Below, one piece after another: positions 26,924-39,900 of a stretch of 64,000 bases of DNA. A program made the position numbers and the translations under genes. The stretch comes from Acridotheres tristis. Its lineage: Eukaryota; Chordata; Aves; Passeriformes; Sturnidae. How positions within the stretch are numbered: the stretch's first letter is position 1; the number at the start of each line of letters is the position of its first letter. Under the pieces are notes generated by a model. That model saw nothing but the letters and a program-made list of their open reading frames with translations, did not search any database and was not told where the DNA came from. The DNA lies in NCBI GenBank assembly GCA_037013685.1, contig CM072887.1, positions 87,068,347 to 87,132,346 of the forward strand, in the 5' to 3' direction.

Positions 26924-26951
26924 CCTAATCTGTTTAACCTAATCTGTTTAA
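26924..26951 (+). repeat. Perfect 14-bp tandem duplication
   Basis: The unit cctaatctgtttaa is repeated twice without a gap or mismatch. This suggests a recent small duplication in intronic DNA. Confidence 0.9.
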
Positions 26952-29219
26952 AACATCCCCTTTTGAAATATATGGCAGAACATGTGGCTATATTTACTCA
27001 TGTTGAGTGGCACTTAATGCCTCAAGTAGCCTATTGATTTCAAAGAGAGCACTTTCAGAGCTACATGGTTCTCATTTCAAAGATTTAAAGAACAAATGGG
27101 CCATTAAATACATAATTTGTATTTCTGCACCTTATTGGCCATTTAGCTTCACAGAAATGCCTGCTTACTGAGCAAAAAATAAAAGTAATAATGCAATACT
27201 ATGAAGTAGTGTGCCCAAAGTATTTGGTTAGATGCATATTTCAAAATTTTCTCCAGGTTTTCCCCAAGTCTCAGATCTTGCTTAGTAGTATACTCCAATC
27301 ATATGAGACATATCATATGCACACCTAACAAAGAAGATAAGTAGTACTGCTCCAAAGTACTTGCTCATCTCATCAGGTGTGTCATTTAAAGGAAAAAAAT
27401 TAACAAAAACTTGCCAAGAATGTCCATGCTCAGCCAGAAAATTATCATTGCTTCCCTCTACAGAAATTCTAAAACATGTGAGGAGAAGAAATTGTAGTTA
27501 GTGGCTTAATGCAGAATACCAAGATTTCTGTTCATGTTAAGGGCAGAGTTTCCCATTGCTTTTTAGGGCTTGTTAGGGAATCAATGTGGAAGTTCTTAGA
27601 GATGGTACATACTTTTGTCTGACTATTTGTCTTGCTGTGCATGTTGACCAAGCCTTATTCTCCTCATTGCTTCAAAAAGAAGAACATGTTGGGGTGGAGG
27701 ATCTGAGCTCAGGCTGACTTTTGTGTGCTTTAGAGCAGAGCTCATGCCGTGTTCCCCTGCTCACCCATGGACAGAGTAAAGATAGCATTTGGGCAGCCTG
27801 CCACCACCACCCCTGTTAGCCCTGCCTTTGTCTTCCATACCCTAGATCTACTTCCCATTTGCCAGAGTCTTTCTGCCCATATAAATTCATTTAGGGGGCC
27901 TTAGTTGTCCAAGAGGTCTGATTTAGAATTTTGCAATCTGAGCTCTGCCAACAGCAGAGAAAACAAGCACAGTATTGACATGCATGGTGCTACAACATAG
28001 GATTGTGATTTAGTAGAAGGAGCACCACAAATACCAATCCCCAAAACCATTCAGATGCTGTACTTCAGTGCACAATTATCTAAAAGTTTGTACTAAAAAG
28101 CAGGGATTGTGTTGCAGGTCCAACAATACACTTGGTATAGGTCCTTCTCTAATGGACTTCTATAATGAACTTCTCCAAACACAAAGCTCTGTCCTTCATG
28201 ACAGCAGTCTGATTTTTAGGCTGAAACTAGGGGGATGGGGTCACCTGTGGAAGAGGTTATGACAGAATCTCAGAATCAGGGTGGAATGGAAACCACAGTA
28301 AGTCTGCGTGTCTGAACAAGCTAAAAGGCGTCTCAAGCATACTTTGAAATGGAGCAAAGAAGCAACTTGGAGGAGAAAAGCAGGACTCTCACTATGGTAA
28401 GTGCCACCTCTACCTTATTAAGTTGGGGAGGCTTGTTTTAGAAATAAGAGAATTATGGGTTGTGACAATCTGTATTGCATGGAGATATGTCTTGCTTTAA
28501 ATAGCAGAAGATATACATGTAAAGCCACTTTTTCCCTCCTTATGTTCCTGTCCCATAATGACAACCCAGAACGCAAGATGGAACCTTAGGACAGATTTAA
28601 ATGAACTGTCTGTCCTTCCCAACTGAGTCTGTAAGCATTGTGTGCAGGATTCTGTGAAAGACTACACATTTTCTGAGGATATTCAGAAACCCTATTCATT
28701 TCAGAAATTTTTTAATACAGAAGTCAAAATACAGTTTTTAAGGTAATTACAGTGAATGCTTTGTCCAATACCAAAAAGAATAAGGAAACAACCATATAAG
28801 TGGGCAGGACAAGACACCAGATCTGACATATTTCCCATGGGCAATACTGCACTATAATTTGAATATGTTGATGAAACCTTATTTTCCTCTCTCTTCCCCT
28901 CCTTTCCATATAATGTGATCTCATTGATAAGAGTATCTGCCTGTTCAGACACACCAAGAGATATTCAGTAGTTGTTAAGTTCATACACTTTTTATGTACT
29001 TGAAAATAAGGCAGAGGACACTCAAAACCTTTCTGCCAGATAGATTTACCTCCCAAACCTCTAGTCTGACAAATTTTTTTAAAAAATATAGACATAATAT
29101 ACAAAATGGCAGAAGTGTTAATTTCCAACTCATCTGTAACACAGAAAATGTAGGAGAATCCTATAAGCTTTCAAAATGTAATACACTTTTTGATTTTCTT
29201 ACCAGGAACTTCTTAGTGT

Positions 29220-29900
29220 GTTGAGCTGTCACCACTGTCCAGGAGCCATGGGCTGAGATCACTAGATCACCTGAAGAAAAAGATGCAAAGTTTTGTGAGG
29301 AGATGCAGAAGATCAGCCTCTTTGGTTGCTCAGAGGTTGTTAGGGATTAGACTGTCCAACATGCAAAGTGTGGCCAGGCTCCTCAGCCAAGACCACCAGA
29401 ATAATTTGGTGGAAATGGGTCATTTGCTGGTGAATCGTCATGGCCAACAGAGTCATCTTCAGCTCTGCTACCACATCTGCAGTCATCTCCACTGGCCTTT
29501 GTGTCTCTGCCAGCACCAAGTTTCATTTCAAAGATAGCATGTCTCACAGTCAAAAGAGATACCAAGGAAACCTGGGACTGACTGGCCAGTCATGGGATGA
29601 ACCAGGAAGGGGGTATTCTCTTTAATCCACTTGTGCCCAACTTAGCCATACATGGTGTAAACAGTCGTGCTTCACAGGGAGGAGCAAAGGAAGCCAATGA
29701 TTTTCTGATGAAGCTTAAAATTTTGAGTTTGATGTTATTGCCCTGTTCCACAATGCCTGGCATGAGCACTCATCCATCGATCCATTCTGGTTTTTGTGAA
29801 CAGGTAGATGGTATATTGGCAATGGCTTTTGGGTCTGGTTGCCTGGCTTTTTATTCTGCCTTTTTTCTGTATGACTTTTGTTAAAAGCATAGTTCAGCAG
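29220..29900. other. GC-richer unidentified intronic segment with overlapping open frames
   Basis: The segment stands out from its AT-rich surroundings by composition, and has open frames of 60 to 95 codons on both strands. One minus-strand frame (29383-29565) is Asp/Gly/Ser-rich (for example ASGDDCRCGSRAEDDS), and another minus frame is open over about 29350-29517. I recognise no protein family. It may be a decayed retrocopy, an old repeat or ordinary unique DNA. Confidence 0.3.
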
Positions 29901-32900
29901 CAAAATGAGTTGCCGAGTGTGTGCTGTCTAAAGAAAGAAAAGCTTATGACTCCCACCTTAGGCTGTAAATAGACTTGTAAATATCAGGAAACCCATAACT
30001 TACTGACAAGAAGACTAAATAATTCAGTGATAAAAGACAGATGAAAGTAGTGCACAACGTTGCTGTTACAGATTCCATCCCACAGCAGTACAGGCCCTTG
30101 TGATGGCATGTTGTCATCCTTGCTGTGACTGCAAAATGACATAGGTAAAAAGCATTTCTCATGCCTGCCTGCATCTAGCCTCTCTAATAATAATAAAAGT
30201 AACCTAACCTTGGCTAAATATTTAGTGTTAGTCTTGCAAAAAAATTCTGTAATGCTTTAGGCAGCAGTCCTCTGGACAGACATTTCATGCTGCTATGCCC
30301 ATCATCTAGGCCTAAGAACTTCTGTTTGGTCTATCAAACTCACACTTCATACCCATCCTGCATCTGCTGATAATAATCAAACTTCTGTTTCTGATGCAGA
30401 ATTGCATTATTATAGGCCATGTCATGTCCAAATTTCCCCTCTAAGTTGTTAATGGTAGTACAGAGTCTAAGCTTTAACACAAAGAAAGATGGCATTAATA
30501 TATCTAGAATAAATTCTAAGTTCTTGCAAGATTTGAAGACTGACATGTTAGATAGTTGCTAAAATGGAATTATCTTAGAGGACTGAAGAAAAAAAAAGGT
30601 GTGGTAACAGAGAAATTGAAGTTGAATGATACATTTCACGTCACTGAATTGTATTTTATTCAAAAGGCAGAATAATACCTAAAGCTGCACTCTTATGTGC
30701 AAAATCCAATTGGGCATCTGTTTCTCAATACTAGTAACAGAAGTAAAAGGACAAAAATGTCGCCTGTGTCCACTATGCTGCTATGGAAAATAGATGCTAT
30801 GACCATATCAATGTAGTTTTATCCCAGTAACTATCTATTTGTAGCAGTACCTATTCATTCAGCCTCTAATAGGTACTACATTCTTCTAATTACTCATACC
30901 CACAGAAAATTTCGAGAGCATATTCAGCCACTAAAGTTGAATATATGACAAGTTATTGACTTTGCAACAGAAACAATAACCAGGGGAATCAGTTTCTTTT
31001 CAAAATTCATGTAATCTCCTCTAAAGCTCGTGTTTATAGCTTCTTTTTTTCTGCAGTGTGGGCTGCTAGTACAGGAGCTTTAGGGATCACTTACTTATTT
31101 CTGATCTGATAGACAGGATCACAACATGGATCACAGTTCATGTCACTTACGTGGCTTACAGTAAAATCACATCAGTGCAAAGGCATGCTGCAAAATTATT
31201 TAGGAGGAGTATTTTATTCAGTTGTATATGCAGGAATTATTTGCATCAGCAGAATATATTTGCCTGAGCTCCAGTTCAACCTTGCTTGACCTCCAGTTAC
31301 CGAGGTACTGTATGTACATCTGTTTCCAAAGATGATTTTCTCAAAGTAGTGGTGCAAGTAAAATATCAGACTAGCATACTTGTAAAGACAGCAGTATAAG
31401 GTTCAGCTGGGTGTACATGTTCCACGGTGAACTCTATTCAGAAGTCCCACTGTGTTCAACTACTTGTTTTGTGAAAAGTTCCATCAGATTAGTTGTGAAC
31501 TACTCATAGTTAAATGAAAGAATTTTGTCCTTAGTTTAAAAACAATGGTTATACAAGACTTCAAATAATCATTAATTGCATTCGCAGATTATCACGTAGT
31601 TTAATGTTTCAGTGATATAATCAGAGATTTGAACACTTCTGCCTCACTATCAAAATATTACTATGTAGCAAAATACATGGACACATAAATATAGTCCAGT
31701 TTGCAATAGGTAGAATAGTTACACTGATTCTTTGCAAACTTAAAATATTCATTATTATTTTCTCTACTACTCGCTCTTTCACTTTTTAAGCACTGTGCAT
31801 TGTATTTCTATTTTGGCATATGTCATTTTGGCTATGTGCTTATATCCGCCTGTCCGTAAATAAAGATTTCCCTGTATTTTATTTCCAATCTGTTGAAATC
31901 AGTCAAGGCAGGAAGCCTAGAATATGACATTTTATGTATCTTCACAGCAATCTATTTATGGCATTCATCATCAGAAACTGTTTTCAAATGCCACTTCTCA
32001 TTTATTTGATTTGATGAGCAAAGTGGAATCAAATTTCACTACACTGAACTAGAGAAAAGTTTTTCCTCTAAAGCTGTCTAGAATTCCTAAAATGCTGCAT
32101 CATTCCCTTTGCAAATACTGTGTCTGCAGACATTTAGTATTATATTTGGAAATAGTCGTAATTCTGTATCTATAAGAAAATGACAGTGGAATATAGCATA
32201 GATATATAGAAATTGTGATGTGAAATTAAATGGCAGATTGGTTGGTTTCTATTTCATGTTTTGCAAAAAGGTCAGAACCCAAAGTCATCTTGCATTTGTG
32301 TTGGCTCTCCAGTCATATGCTTGTATAACTTCACTGCCTTCATTGTTTATAATAGTTGTAAATTCATAATAGCATAAAATCACAAATACATTTTGCATAA
32401 AATACAGAGGTGCTGGGGACAGTTGAATCTAGTTTAACTTCATTCATCTTGTAAGCTACTAAATAAATCCAGGAGTATGGTAATGGAGATATTCTCATTT
32501 GTTAAAAATAGTGGATACAATGAAAATTGAGCTTTCTGAAAAAGGGAGACTTTATCCACTAAAATGTTCCATATGATTCCATTATTTCTAAAGAAGTACT
32601 GAGTAAAGGACTATATTTGTGATTTAAGACTGAATCCTGTAAGTTCCTATATTCAAAAGATTTGTCGTCTTCCTAACAGATACAACGCTCTATTAAGTTA
32701 AAATTTTCCAGTAAGTTTCAGATTCCTAGAAGGATTATTTCTTTATTCACACATTACCACAATGAGATATTATTTTGTAAAAATTTCATATATTGTAATT
32801 CACAGGAATGCAGATCTTGCTCACCTCTCTTCCAGGAAGAAGTATATACTGCTTTCTGTAAAAAGCTTTTCTTTCATGGCCAACTGTGTGTTGAATCCTG

Positions 32901-33150
32901 CTGGCTCCCTCCCTCATGCAGAAGGGTGAAGCTTTACAAACACAGTCTTACATAAAACAACTGCAGTAACATTAGACTGAATCCTGTTAGCACAGGAACT
33001 GAGTATTTGATTGTACCAGTTATTGATGTTGGAAATTGAGAATGCCTAAGATTACTGAACAGAAATTACATAGGGAAAGAAGGAGATAATTTTATATAGG
33101 CCAAGAGTTGAAAGAATCCATTTGAGGATGTGAAAAAAAGGCTTGTCTAA

Positions 33151-33194
33151 CATATTGAATCCCACCTCTAAAACATTAAATCCCACTTCTAGGG
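33151..33194 (+). repeat. Imperfect tandem duplication, period about 21 bp
   Basis: The string gaatcccacctcta recurs as aaatcccacttcta 21 bases later, within intronic DNA. Confidence 0.65.
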
Positions 33195-33939
33195 GTCCTT
33201 GTGAGCTATCCTGGGCATTAACTTGACTCAAGAACCTTGTTTAAAGGTAACTCTGATTGGGATATATCTCTAAGGAGTGGTAAAGGTTCATTTATCTGTA
33301 TCCATGTATAGATGCTGATGGCAAACTGTCAAAGGCTAGGAATCCCTCCTCAGAGAGTTCCTATCCCAAACCAAAATATTGGTTCACTTTCACACTGTTT
33401 AGTACTACAACACAAAGATAGCAGTATCTCGAATTATTTTTACTTCTTCAAAAGCTAGCGTACAAGTTTTTAGTCTATTTCATTTTGAGTCTAACTGTGG
33501 AACTTCACTGGCATCATCTAGTTCGAATCAATTCATGTATTTCACAAGAGAAGTCTAATTATTATCTAATGGCAGAGTTATAATTCCAGTGATTTATCAA
33601 AAGCCTCTAAATTGGCCAGCTCCTTTCCAAACATTTCCCCATAAAATATTCTTACATTATACTAGCATATACTCTACCAGTTAAAAAGTACCATTAGGAA
33701 AGAAAAGAAAACGTACAGGAAAATATGATGTGCTAAATCTAAATTAATAGATCCTACTCAAAGACTTTCTGTTTCTTACGGTCTTTTAGGATAGGCTACA
33801 GAACACACATCTGTACAGATTCAGTCATTAGTGATGTTTAAAGAAGATTAACTCTTTCTTGCACCTTTCTGCTTTGGCTTTAGAGAGCCCATTGTATGCC
33901 TGTAACCACTCTTAAGAATAAAAGCTTCGATGCATCTTT

Positions 33940-34015
33940 CACCAAAAAAAACCCAAAGAACAAAAAGAGAGAAAGGAAGAACAAAACAAAAAAACACACA
34001 CAACCAGAGAGCACA
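33940..34015 (+). repeat. A-rich, purine-biased low-complexity tract
   Basis: The plus strand is nearly all A with G and scattered C (ccaaaaaaaacccaaagaac, then gagagaaaggaagaac). The bias removes stop codons and creates paired open frames on both strands at 33880-34177, which encode Lys/Asn-rich or Leu/Phe-rich strings without domain character. Confidence 0.8.
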
Positions 34016-36889
34016 AGGGAGCAAGAAGTACTTCTGTTCTTCAATTCTTGCAATGTTCTGCTGCCTTGTATTACTGCAGCTGTAAGAGCAGCCAGGGGCC
34101 AGATGGTAATGTTGATAACCCAGGGTCTCTTGCCAGCAGCTTCCTGCAGGTGCAGGAAGAGATTGGTCAAAGGCTAATGCAGTCTATTCATTAATGTCAT
34201 GTTTTCCTGTACCTAACCCCAGTGACCTCTCAGTGGTGAACATCACACTTCCCTTGGGTAGCTTGTTGACCCAAGAGTCAGACATTTGTGGCTTCAATCT
34301 TAACACTTTGTAGTTCTCAGCCTAAGTCACATAAAAGCGCTATTCTCTACAGGCTTTTGAGCAAAAAGCTGTGTGGCTTTCCCTCGGTGTTGACACAGTG
34401 AAACTGGAATTAATTTTTTGCACTAATATCAATTTGAAAAAGTCCCAGTTAATGAGAGGTTAAAAGTATTTGTTGGCTTTAAAGGTTGCCGTTTAGATAC
34501 AGGCTCTGTACTGTTGGATCCCAGAAACCTTAAAAAAATTCTCACACTGTACTTGAGCCTTCATCATATCATAGGAACCCTACATAATTTGGAAGGCACT
34601 AAAGGACACTAACTTCTCAAAAACAAGCATCTTGTGCTGGTTTAGGTTTTTGGGAGTTTTTTCTGGAAACTGATCCAACTTTATCAGCATGAAGAGAACA
34701 GATCACATTTTATGGAAACTTTGATTTCAAATCTTTAAAATGAACACGTTCAAAAATATTAACCTAAATAAAAAGTTTAAAAAATTGAGCATAAATAGGT
34801 AAAGATTATTAATATTTCCAGTATATGTATTATTAATCTCCTTGGCCACAAAAGAGGAATTAGGACAGGGTCATATATCTGTGTTGTAAATATTTCTTAT
34901 AGAGAAAAATTACATCAGTTTCTCATATACAAACCTAATTAAACTGCTTGTAAGATACGTATCCCTGTGTATATCAATTTTTCCATGAGTGCTACCTGTA
35001 GAAGGTTACTAAAGTGCAAGTCATAGTACATCAAGACCTCTGTGCTTCAGAAATCTGGTGTTAAAGTATAGTGCAACTGAAAGCTGAGAAGTTGGCAATG
35101 AGTTAATCCTGTCTGCTTTATAAAATGTGTTGCATCATGCTTTCAGGTGGGTGCATGTACTTTAAGTAAATTACACTTCATGTTGCTTGAAAGTAATGAA
35201 TGCTAATGATAGATAATGGTGTTTTGTTTCCAATTAGCACTGCCAAGAGAGTCAGTGGTTTCTAGAGCTCATGATCACTATATTTTCCAGGAACAGTCTG
35301 AGAACTATAAAATTATATAAACAAGTGTTATTTATGCTGAATGCATTTGCTGATTGCTCCCTTCTCAGTTGGCCGTAATGCAAATGCAACTACATCTCTC
35401 TGTAGTTCAGTAATTTAAAAAAAAAAAGAACCTCATGTTTGTAAAGCCATAATGTATCACACATTTTTTATATCATCCATTGTTTACTTTGTCATAAAAA
35501 AAGAAAAATGTATACAACAAAGTGCATATAATAGATTATAGTGAGTATTCAGAGAGGTTTAAAATAAATCAGATCAGATAAGCAGTCTGGCCCACAAACA
35601 TGGGTTTAAGTCTGGTATTTCATAGTAAGAAGTAAGTTTTATTCACTTACATATTATTCAAAATACTTTTCAATATGAGTTGGCTAGGAATTTGAAATGC
35701 CGTTTTGGCTCAAATCTATGTTCAGGGAAATAAAGTTGGAGGACTTAGATGACAATCATGTGTTATGTGTTTTCAGGAATGTGTTAAGTATTGTGCTCAC
35801 ATACTTAAAATATGCGGTATGTAACAAATTGCTTCCTGTTACAGTAATACAGCTTGCTTCTTATTTCATGATTGTTTGTGTATTAGCCTAGTATTCTGTT
35901 GATAGTTTATTTCAGTTCAGAGTGTTCACTGCAGGATTTTTATCTCATATGCTTATTATCTCTATGATTGTGTCTTTCTTTCTCAAATAAAAACGTACAA
36001 CACCAATAACGTAGCAGTGAATCTTTTACCTGCTCTTGCAAGTCTTTTGTTCTGCTGGATGTTAAGTTGATGGGTAATAGCCCAAGGCCCTCATCAGTGA
36101 TCACTGAAAGCAGCACTGCTGTTTATAAGTTACTGGCCTTTGAATTGGCCTCCTTTTAAAGCTAACCATTGAAGGCAAAACATATCAGGAAGAAATATTA
36201 GCATCTTACCTGCTGGCAGAAGATAGGAGTTCTTATATTTCTTTTCTTTTAACACCACTCACTAGTCCGAGACCCTCCTCTACCCAGGAAAGGAGGCAAT
36301 ATGCCAAAATGCAGCTTCTAAAATTACCTTTTCATAGGGTTGTCAGCCAGAGCTGGGTGGTGTGTCATGTGTCTGTTCTCAACAGTGCAAGTCATTTCTT
36401 ACATCTAAGCCAAGAGCTTTGTAGCTATGACTAGATAAATGATTTAACCCTGATGTTGCAGTGCTTTACTTCACCTTACATAATCCTGTAATTTAATTTG
36501 ACTACTAAAATAATTGCAAAATAGTTCAGAATGACTATTGTGTTCTACAAATAAAAGATGTATTCTTCTGTTTGTTTCTTGCACCATTTCAATAGGAGGG
36601 TTTGTATATTTAGATAATTAATTTTCAAGCAACTGCGATTTCGTTAAGGGTTTCCATTTTCCGGGAAGCCTTGACTGTGATTGTGTCCTATAGAGCTCAG
36701 CTGGCATTGGAAAAAGTCTTGATTGAAGTGTTCATTTCATTCATGTTCTTCTTATGTCCATTTTCTGCAACTGCTTTATCAAATGAATTTCATCTCTCTG
36801 AGATGCTGGTGTTATTGGAATTCGTTCAGTCACATGAATGACTTCTGAGCAAACTACTGAATTAATGCACAACAATTATATTTTCAGTT

Positions 36890-36927
36890 AAAAAAAAAAA
36901 AAAAACAAAAAACCAAACCAAACCAAA
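36890..36927 (+). repeat. Poly(A) tract followed by CCAAA units
   Basis: A run of 15 or more A bases passes into aacaaaaaaccaaaccaaaccaaat. This may be the tail of an old retroposed sequence, but the DNA to its left shows no recognisable element. Confidence 0.75.
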
Positions 36928-38321
36928 TCCATGGATGTTTGTAGTCAAAAGCATGAGAGCTATCTCTAGCCATTTAGGGGATGACATGACCCAAGTAAAA
37001 ACAGCTTTGCTATCAGTAATCAGATACATGCAGTCAGTATTCTCAGGTGAGATGGAGAGCATGAATTATTTTCAGAAATTATTCCAAGAATAGTTATGGA
37101 TATCTATTAAGTTCAAGAAATTAAAAATCTGATTACAGGCTGTTTGTGAACAAAGTCAAAATTAGGTTAAAATAATTGTTATAGATTGCTTGTTTATCTC
37201 TATTGCACTTCTGAAATATTTCTACTTGCACTCCACTGTCAAGTAAGCTTCTCCCTCAAGTGTAAATTAATATTTTAAAAACAATAATCCAATATGGAAA
37301 ATGGCCTGAGCAATAACATTATAATTATAGCAATATTGAGCTGCTTGTCTGCTTCTGTTCATTTTGCAAGAGTCTGTCTCACACAGTATCCGGGGAAAAA
37401 AGCAGAAGTAACAGCAACTAAAACTATCAACACAGAAAGTGTTAAGTTTTTTGTTTGGTTCACTGCAGATTGAAGAAATACAATATAGTGTAGTTCATGG
37501 CGTTTGCAGATTTTTTTCTGGGCAGAGACTGATTCTTGTATGTTTACCTGTTACCTGAGAATAGAAGTATCCTGATCTTGCATTTGGTACTAGGTACCAA
37601 AAACACAGTGCAAACTACAAATAATAATAAGCAGTGAAGCAAAAATGTGAAAAATTCTCTTCCCATTTAATTATGTCTCAGAGGTTGAATTTTCTGGATG
37701 CCCACTCCACCTAATAGCTGGGAATTGCTGATTATCAGGATGCAACTATTATCTGAAGTATTTTGATAGCATATTAATATGACTATACATAATTTTTTGA
37801 AATAGTGGGAAAGTGAGTTTGAGTGGGAACATGCTTTATTCTTTAGGATCAAAGCTGAAAACATGTCAGTGTTTTTGGTAAAGTTAAGTAGTGTACAGGT
37901 TCCATGCCATATAATACAGTCAGCTTTGTGGAAACAAACTATGCTATACAAACTATGAGTTTGGTACCACATAAATATTTAGAATTACAGATAAATGAGG
38001 ATGACACTCCTTTTGTTGGTTTAACAACACTGAATGATACAGTGGTCTTTTTTCAGACCTCATTTTGGCAGGTAGAATTTCTCTCAGTCTTTGTCACATC
38101 TCCAGGTGCACATATTTAGGATGAAATTTGTTTTGTGCTGAGTAGATAAGAAATGTGATGGTACATTTTCTTTTACAGCTCTAAATATTCACTATGCCCG
38201 AAACTAGCTGGTCTATGCTATCATATGAAGCTGTTAAAATGTCTTTTATTTTGTGAGCTCTGATTTTGTTTTGAGTTGGTTACACGTGATAATGTGACAT
38301 GGCTATCTGAATCTGTTACAG

Positions 38322-38380
38322 TGTGCCTGAATATTATGACTATGGTCACGGAACAAGTGAAGAGGCTTATGACAGCTACG
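38322..38380 (+). CDS. KHDRBS2: KHDRBS2 penultimate coding exon
   Basis: This 59-bp exon starts after the acceptor atctgttacag and ends at the donor ACG/gtaagg. Its first base completes a serine codon with the last two bases of the preceding exon (AG+T). The next 19 codons read VPEYYDYGHGTSEEAYDSY, and the last base opens an alanine codon finished by the final exon. The YYDYGHG core is characteristic of the C-terminal regions of the KHDRBS proteins, and the VPEYYDYGHG form fits KHDRBS2. Five tyrosines continue the phosphorylatable tail. Translation past the donor stays open to a stop at 38641-38643, so intron retention would give an altered C-terminus; I treat that as incidental. The flanking introns are 12.9 kb and 14.0 kb. 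Confidence 0.95.
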
Positions 38381-39756
38381 GTAAGGTGTCTTCTATCTTC
38401 TGCAAATGTATGAAATCAAAGGAAAATATCTATTACTGGCAATTCAGAAATTATTTCTATACCCTTTTCTTTATTTCTCTCATTTTACAAAGGCCAAACA
38501 AAATAGATTTGTGTAACTTCAGGGTGAGTTTTGATGTAGGACCAGAAAATTGTACTGATGAATTTCAATCAAAATTACAAAGCCATTTACTCACAGTCCC
38601 AGGTCAGTTTAACAGCAACACAAAAGTTTCTATTTGTGCTTGAATATCTTTCACAGTATTAAATTTCAGTCTGCTTGATGTGCCAACAATACTGTGCATC
38701 TGCTACTGTCATGTGCATCATTTCAACCAGCAAGATTTGTGAAATTTAGAAATATAGAGTTAATCAAAGTGGAAATAAAGAGAGGGTGCTGTATCACCAT
38801 GGGAACCCCTACTGCACCAAGGTCTCATGCCACATTAGGCAGTATGAGTAGAGGAAGGGCTGTAGTCTTTGCACTTCCCCACTAAGTCTATGTCTGAGGT
38901 GGGACAGTTCTACTTCGTGGGTATGAGAGGCACGAAAGGAAGAGAAGTGTAGCTCCCATGAGTAAAAACCATTTTCTAGATCTGTCATTTGCTGTTAGTG
39001 ATATATTTCAATAACTAGAGTCTAGACCATGTTTTCCTATTAATAATTATCAGTACATTGTGTCAGGTGGCACAGTGAATCTCACTCAGAGATTTTCACT
39101 GAAATAACAGAGCAAAGCTGACTATTGTCTGCTTAAAGAGTGACCCTAATATTCAGCAGAGATGTCATGCTTGATTTACTGCTTCTAAAGTATCCTAAGT
39201 CTACATGGTGACTTCCACAGCATTGTGAAAATGAGAGCTGCTGGAAATGATGCTGCAAATGAAAGTTACACTAAGGGATTATATAAGGGTTGCTGCGTGA
39301 AAAAAATAATTTTATTTATACAGCTGTGAAGCAAATGTCACTAATGCAAACTTGCAGTTTCCTTTGTATTGGTACAGAAATAGACATTACTGAGATGTTG
39401 TCAAAATGATTGCATTGCATAATCAGAAATAACTTATTTTTTTGTACAATCAGTTCTCACAATATATTTGGATGATACAATGTGCGGTGAAGCATATTTT
39501 CAGTGCTAGGCAAATAATAGCTTATCCATATGAATGTGAGTGGTTCAGTTATCCTTTGTTTTGCTTCCTTTTTGCACATACATTTTTAATAGTTGTAGTG
39601 GAAGATCCTTCCTCCCATCTACAGATTCCCTCTCCACTGCTGTCCTGAATGCACCACTAAGCTTTTGGGGAATGCAGAAGAGAATAGTCTGAGCTCAGCA
39701 GTAGGAATTACTCACTGTTTAACTTTTAATTACACTCCACCATGCTGAATCTCCGT

Positions 39757-39900
39757 GTGTTTGGGCAAGACATTTAAAGTAGTGTCACTTTCCTTCCAAT
39801 CCCTCATTTGTAAAACTAGAAGAATATTACTTGTTTTCCCAGCAGGGATTTTGAATGGACTAATTAGCTAAGGCTTACAAAGTGTTCACAGAGTGGCATC
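39757..39900 (+). repeat. MIR-like (CORE-SINE) relic
   Basis: The order of motifs follows the MIR consensus as I remember it: tttgggcaagacatttaaag, then ccctcatttgtaaaactaga, a short AT stretch, an agggattttgaatg block, and ttacaaagtgttcacagagt. Individual matches are diverged, as expected for an element active before the bird-mammal split. It has no coding role and sits in the last KHDRBS2 intron. Confidence 0.6.

Larger units (their letters stand above)
25401..38321 (+). other. KHDRBS2: KHDRBS2 intron, 12.9 kb
   Basis: This intron is bounded by gtaagc and a tctgttacag acceptor. It is mostly AT-rich unique sequence. The parts worth noting are a perfect 14-bp tandem duplication at 26924-26951, a GC-richer unidentified segment at about 29220-29900, an A-rich tract at about 33940-34015, and poly(A) followed by CCAAA units at 36890-36927. 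I recognise no coding gene or RNA gene in it. Confidence 0.9.

Noticed and set aside
28261..28300. Possible CR1 tail (cagaatctcagaatcagg)
   Set aside because: The match is too short and no body of the element adjoins it.
33880..34177. Paired open frames on both strands
   Set aside because: They arise from an A-rich tract that lacks stop codons; the translations are low complexity.
38323..38643. 106-codon frame as a separate small gene
   Set aside because: Its first 58 bases are the penultimate KHDRBS2 exon, and the rest is read-through past a good donor.
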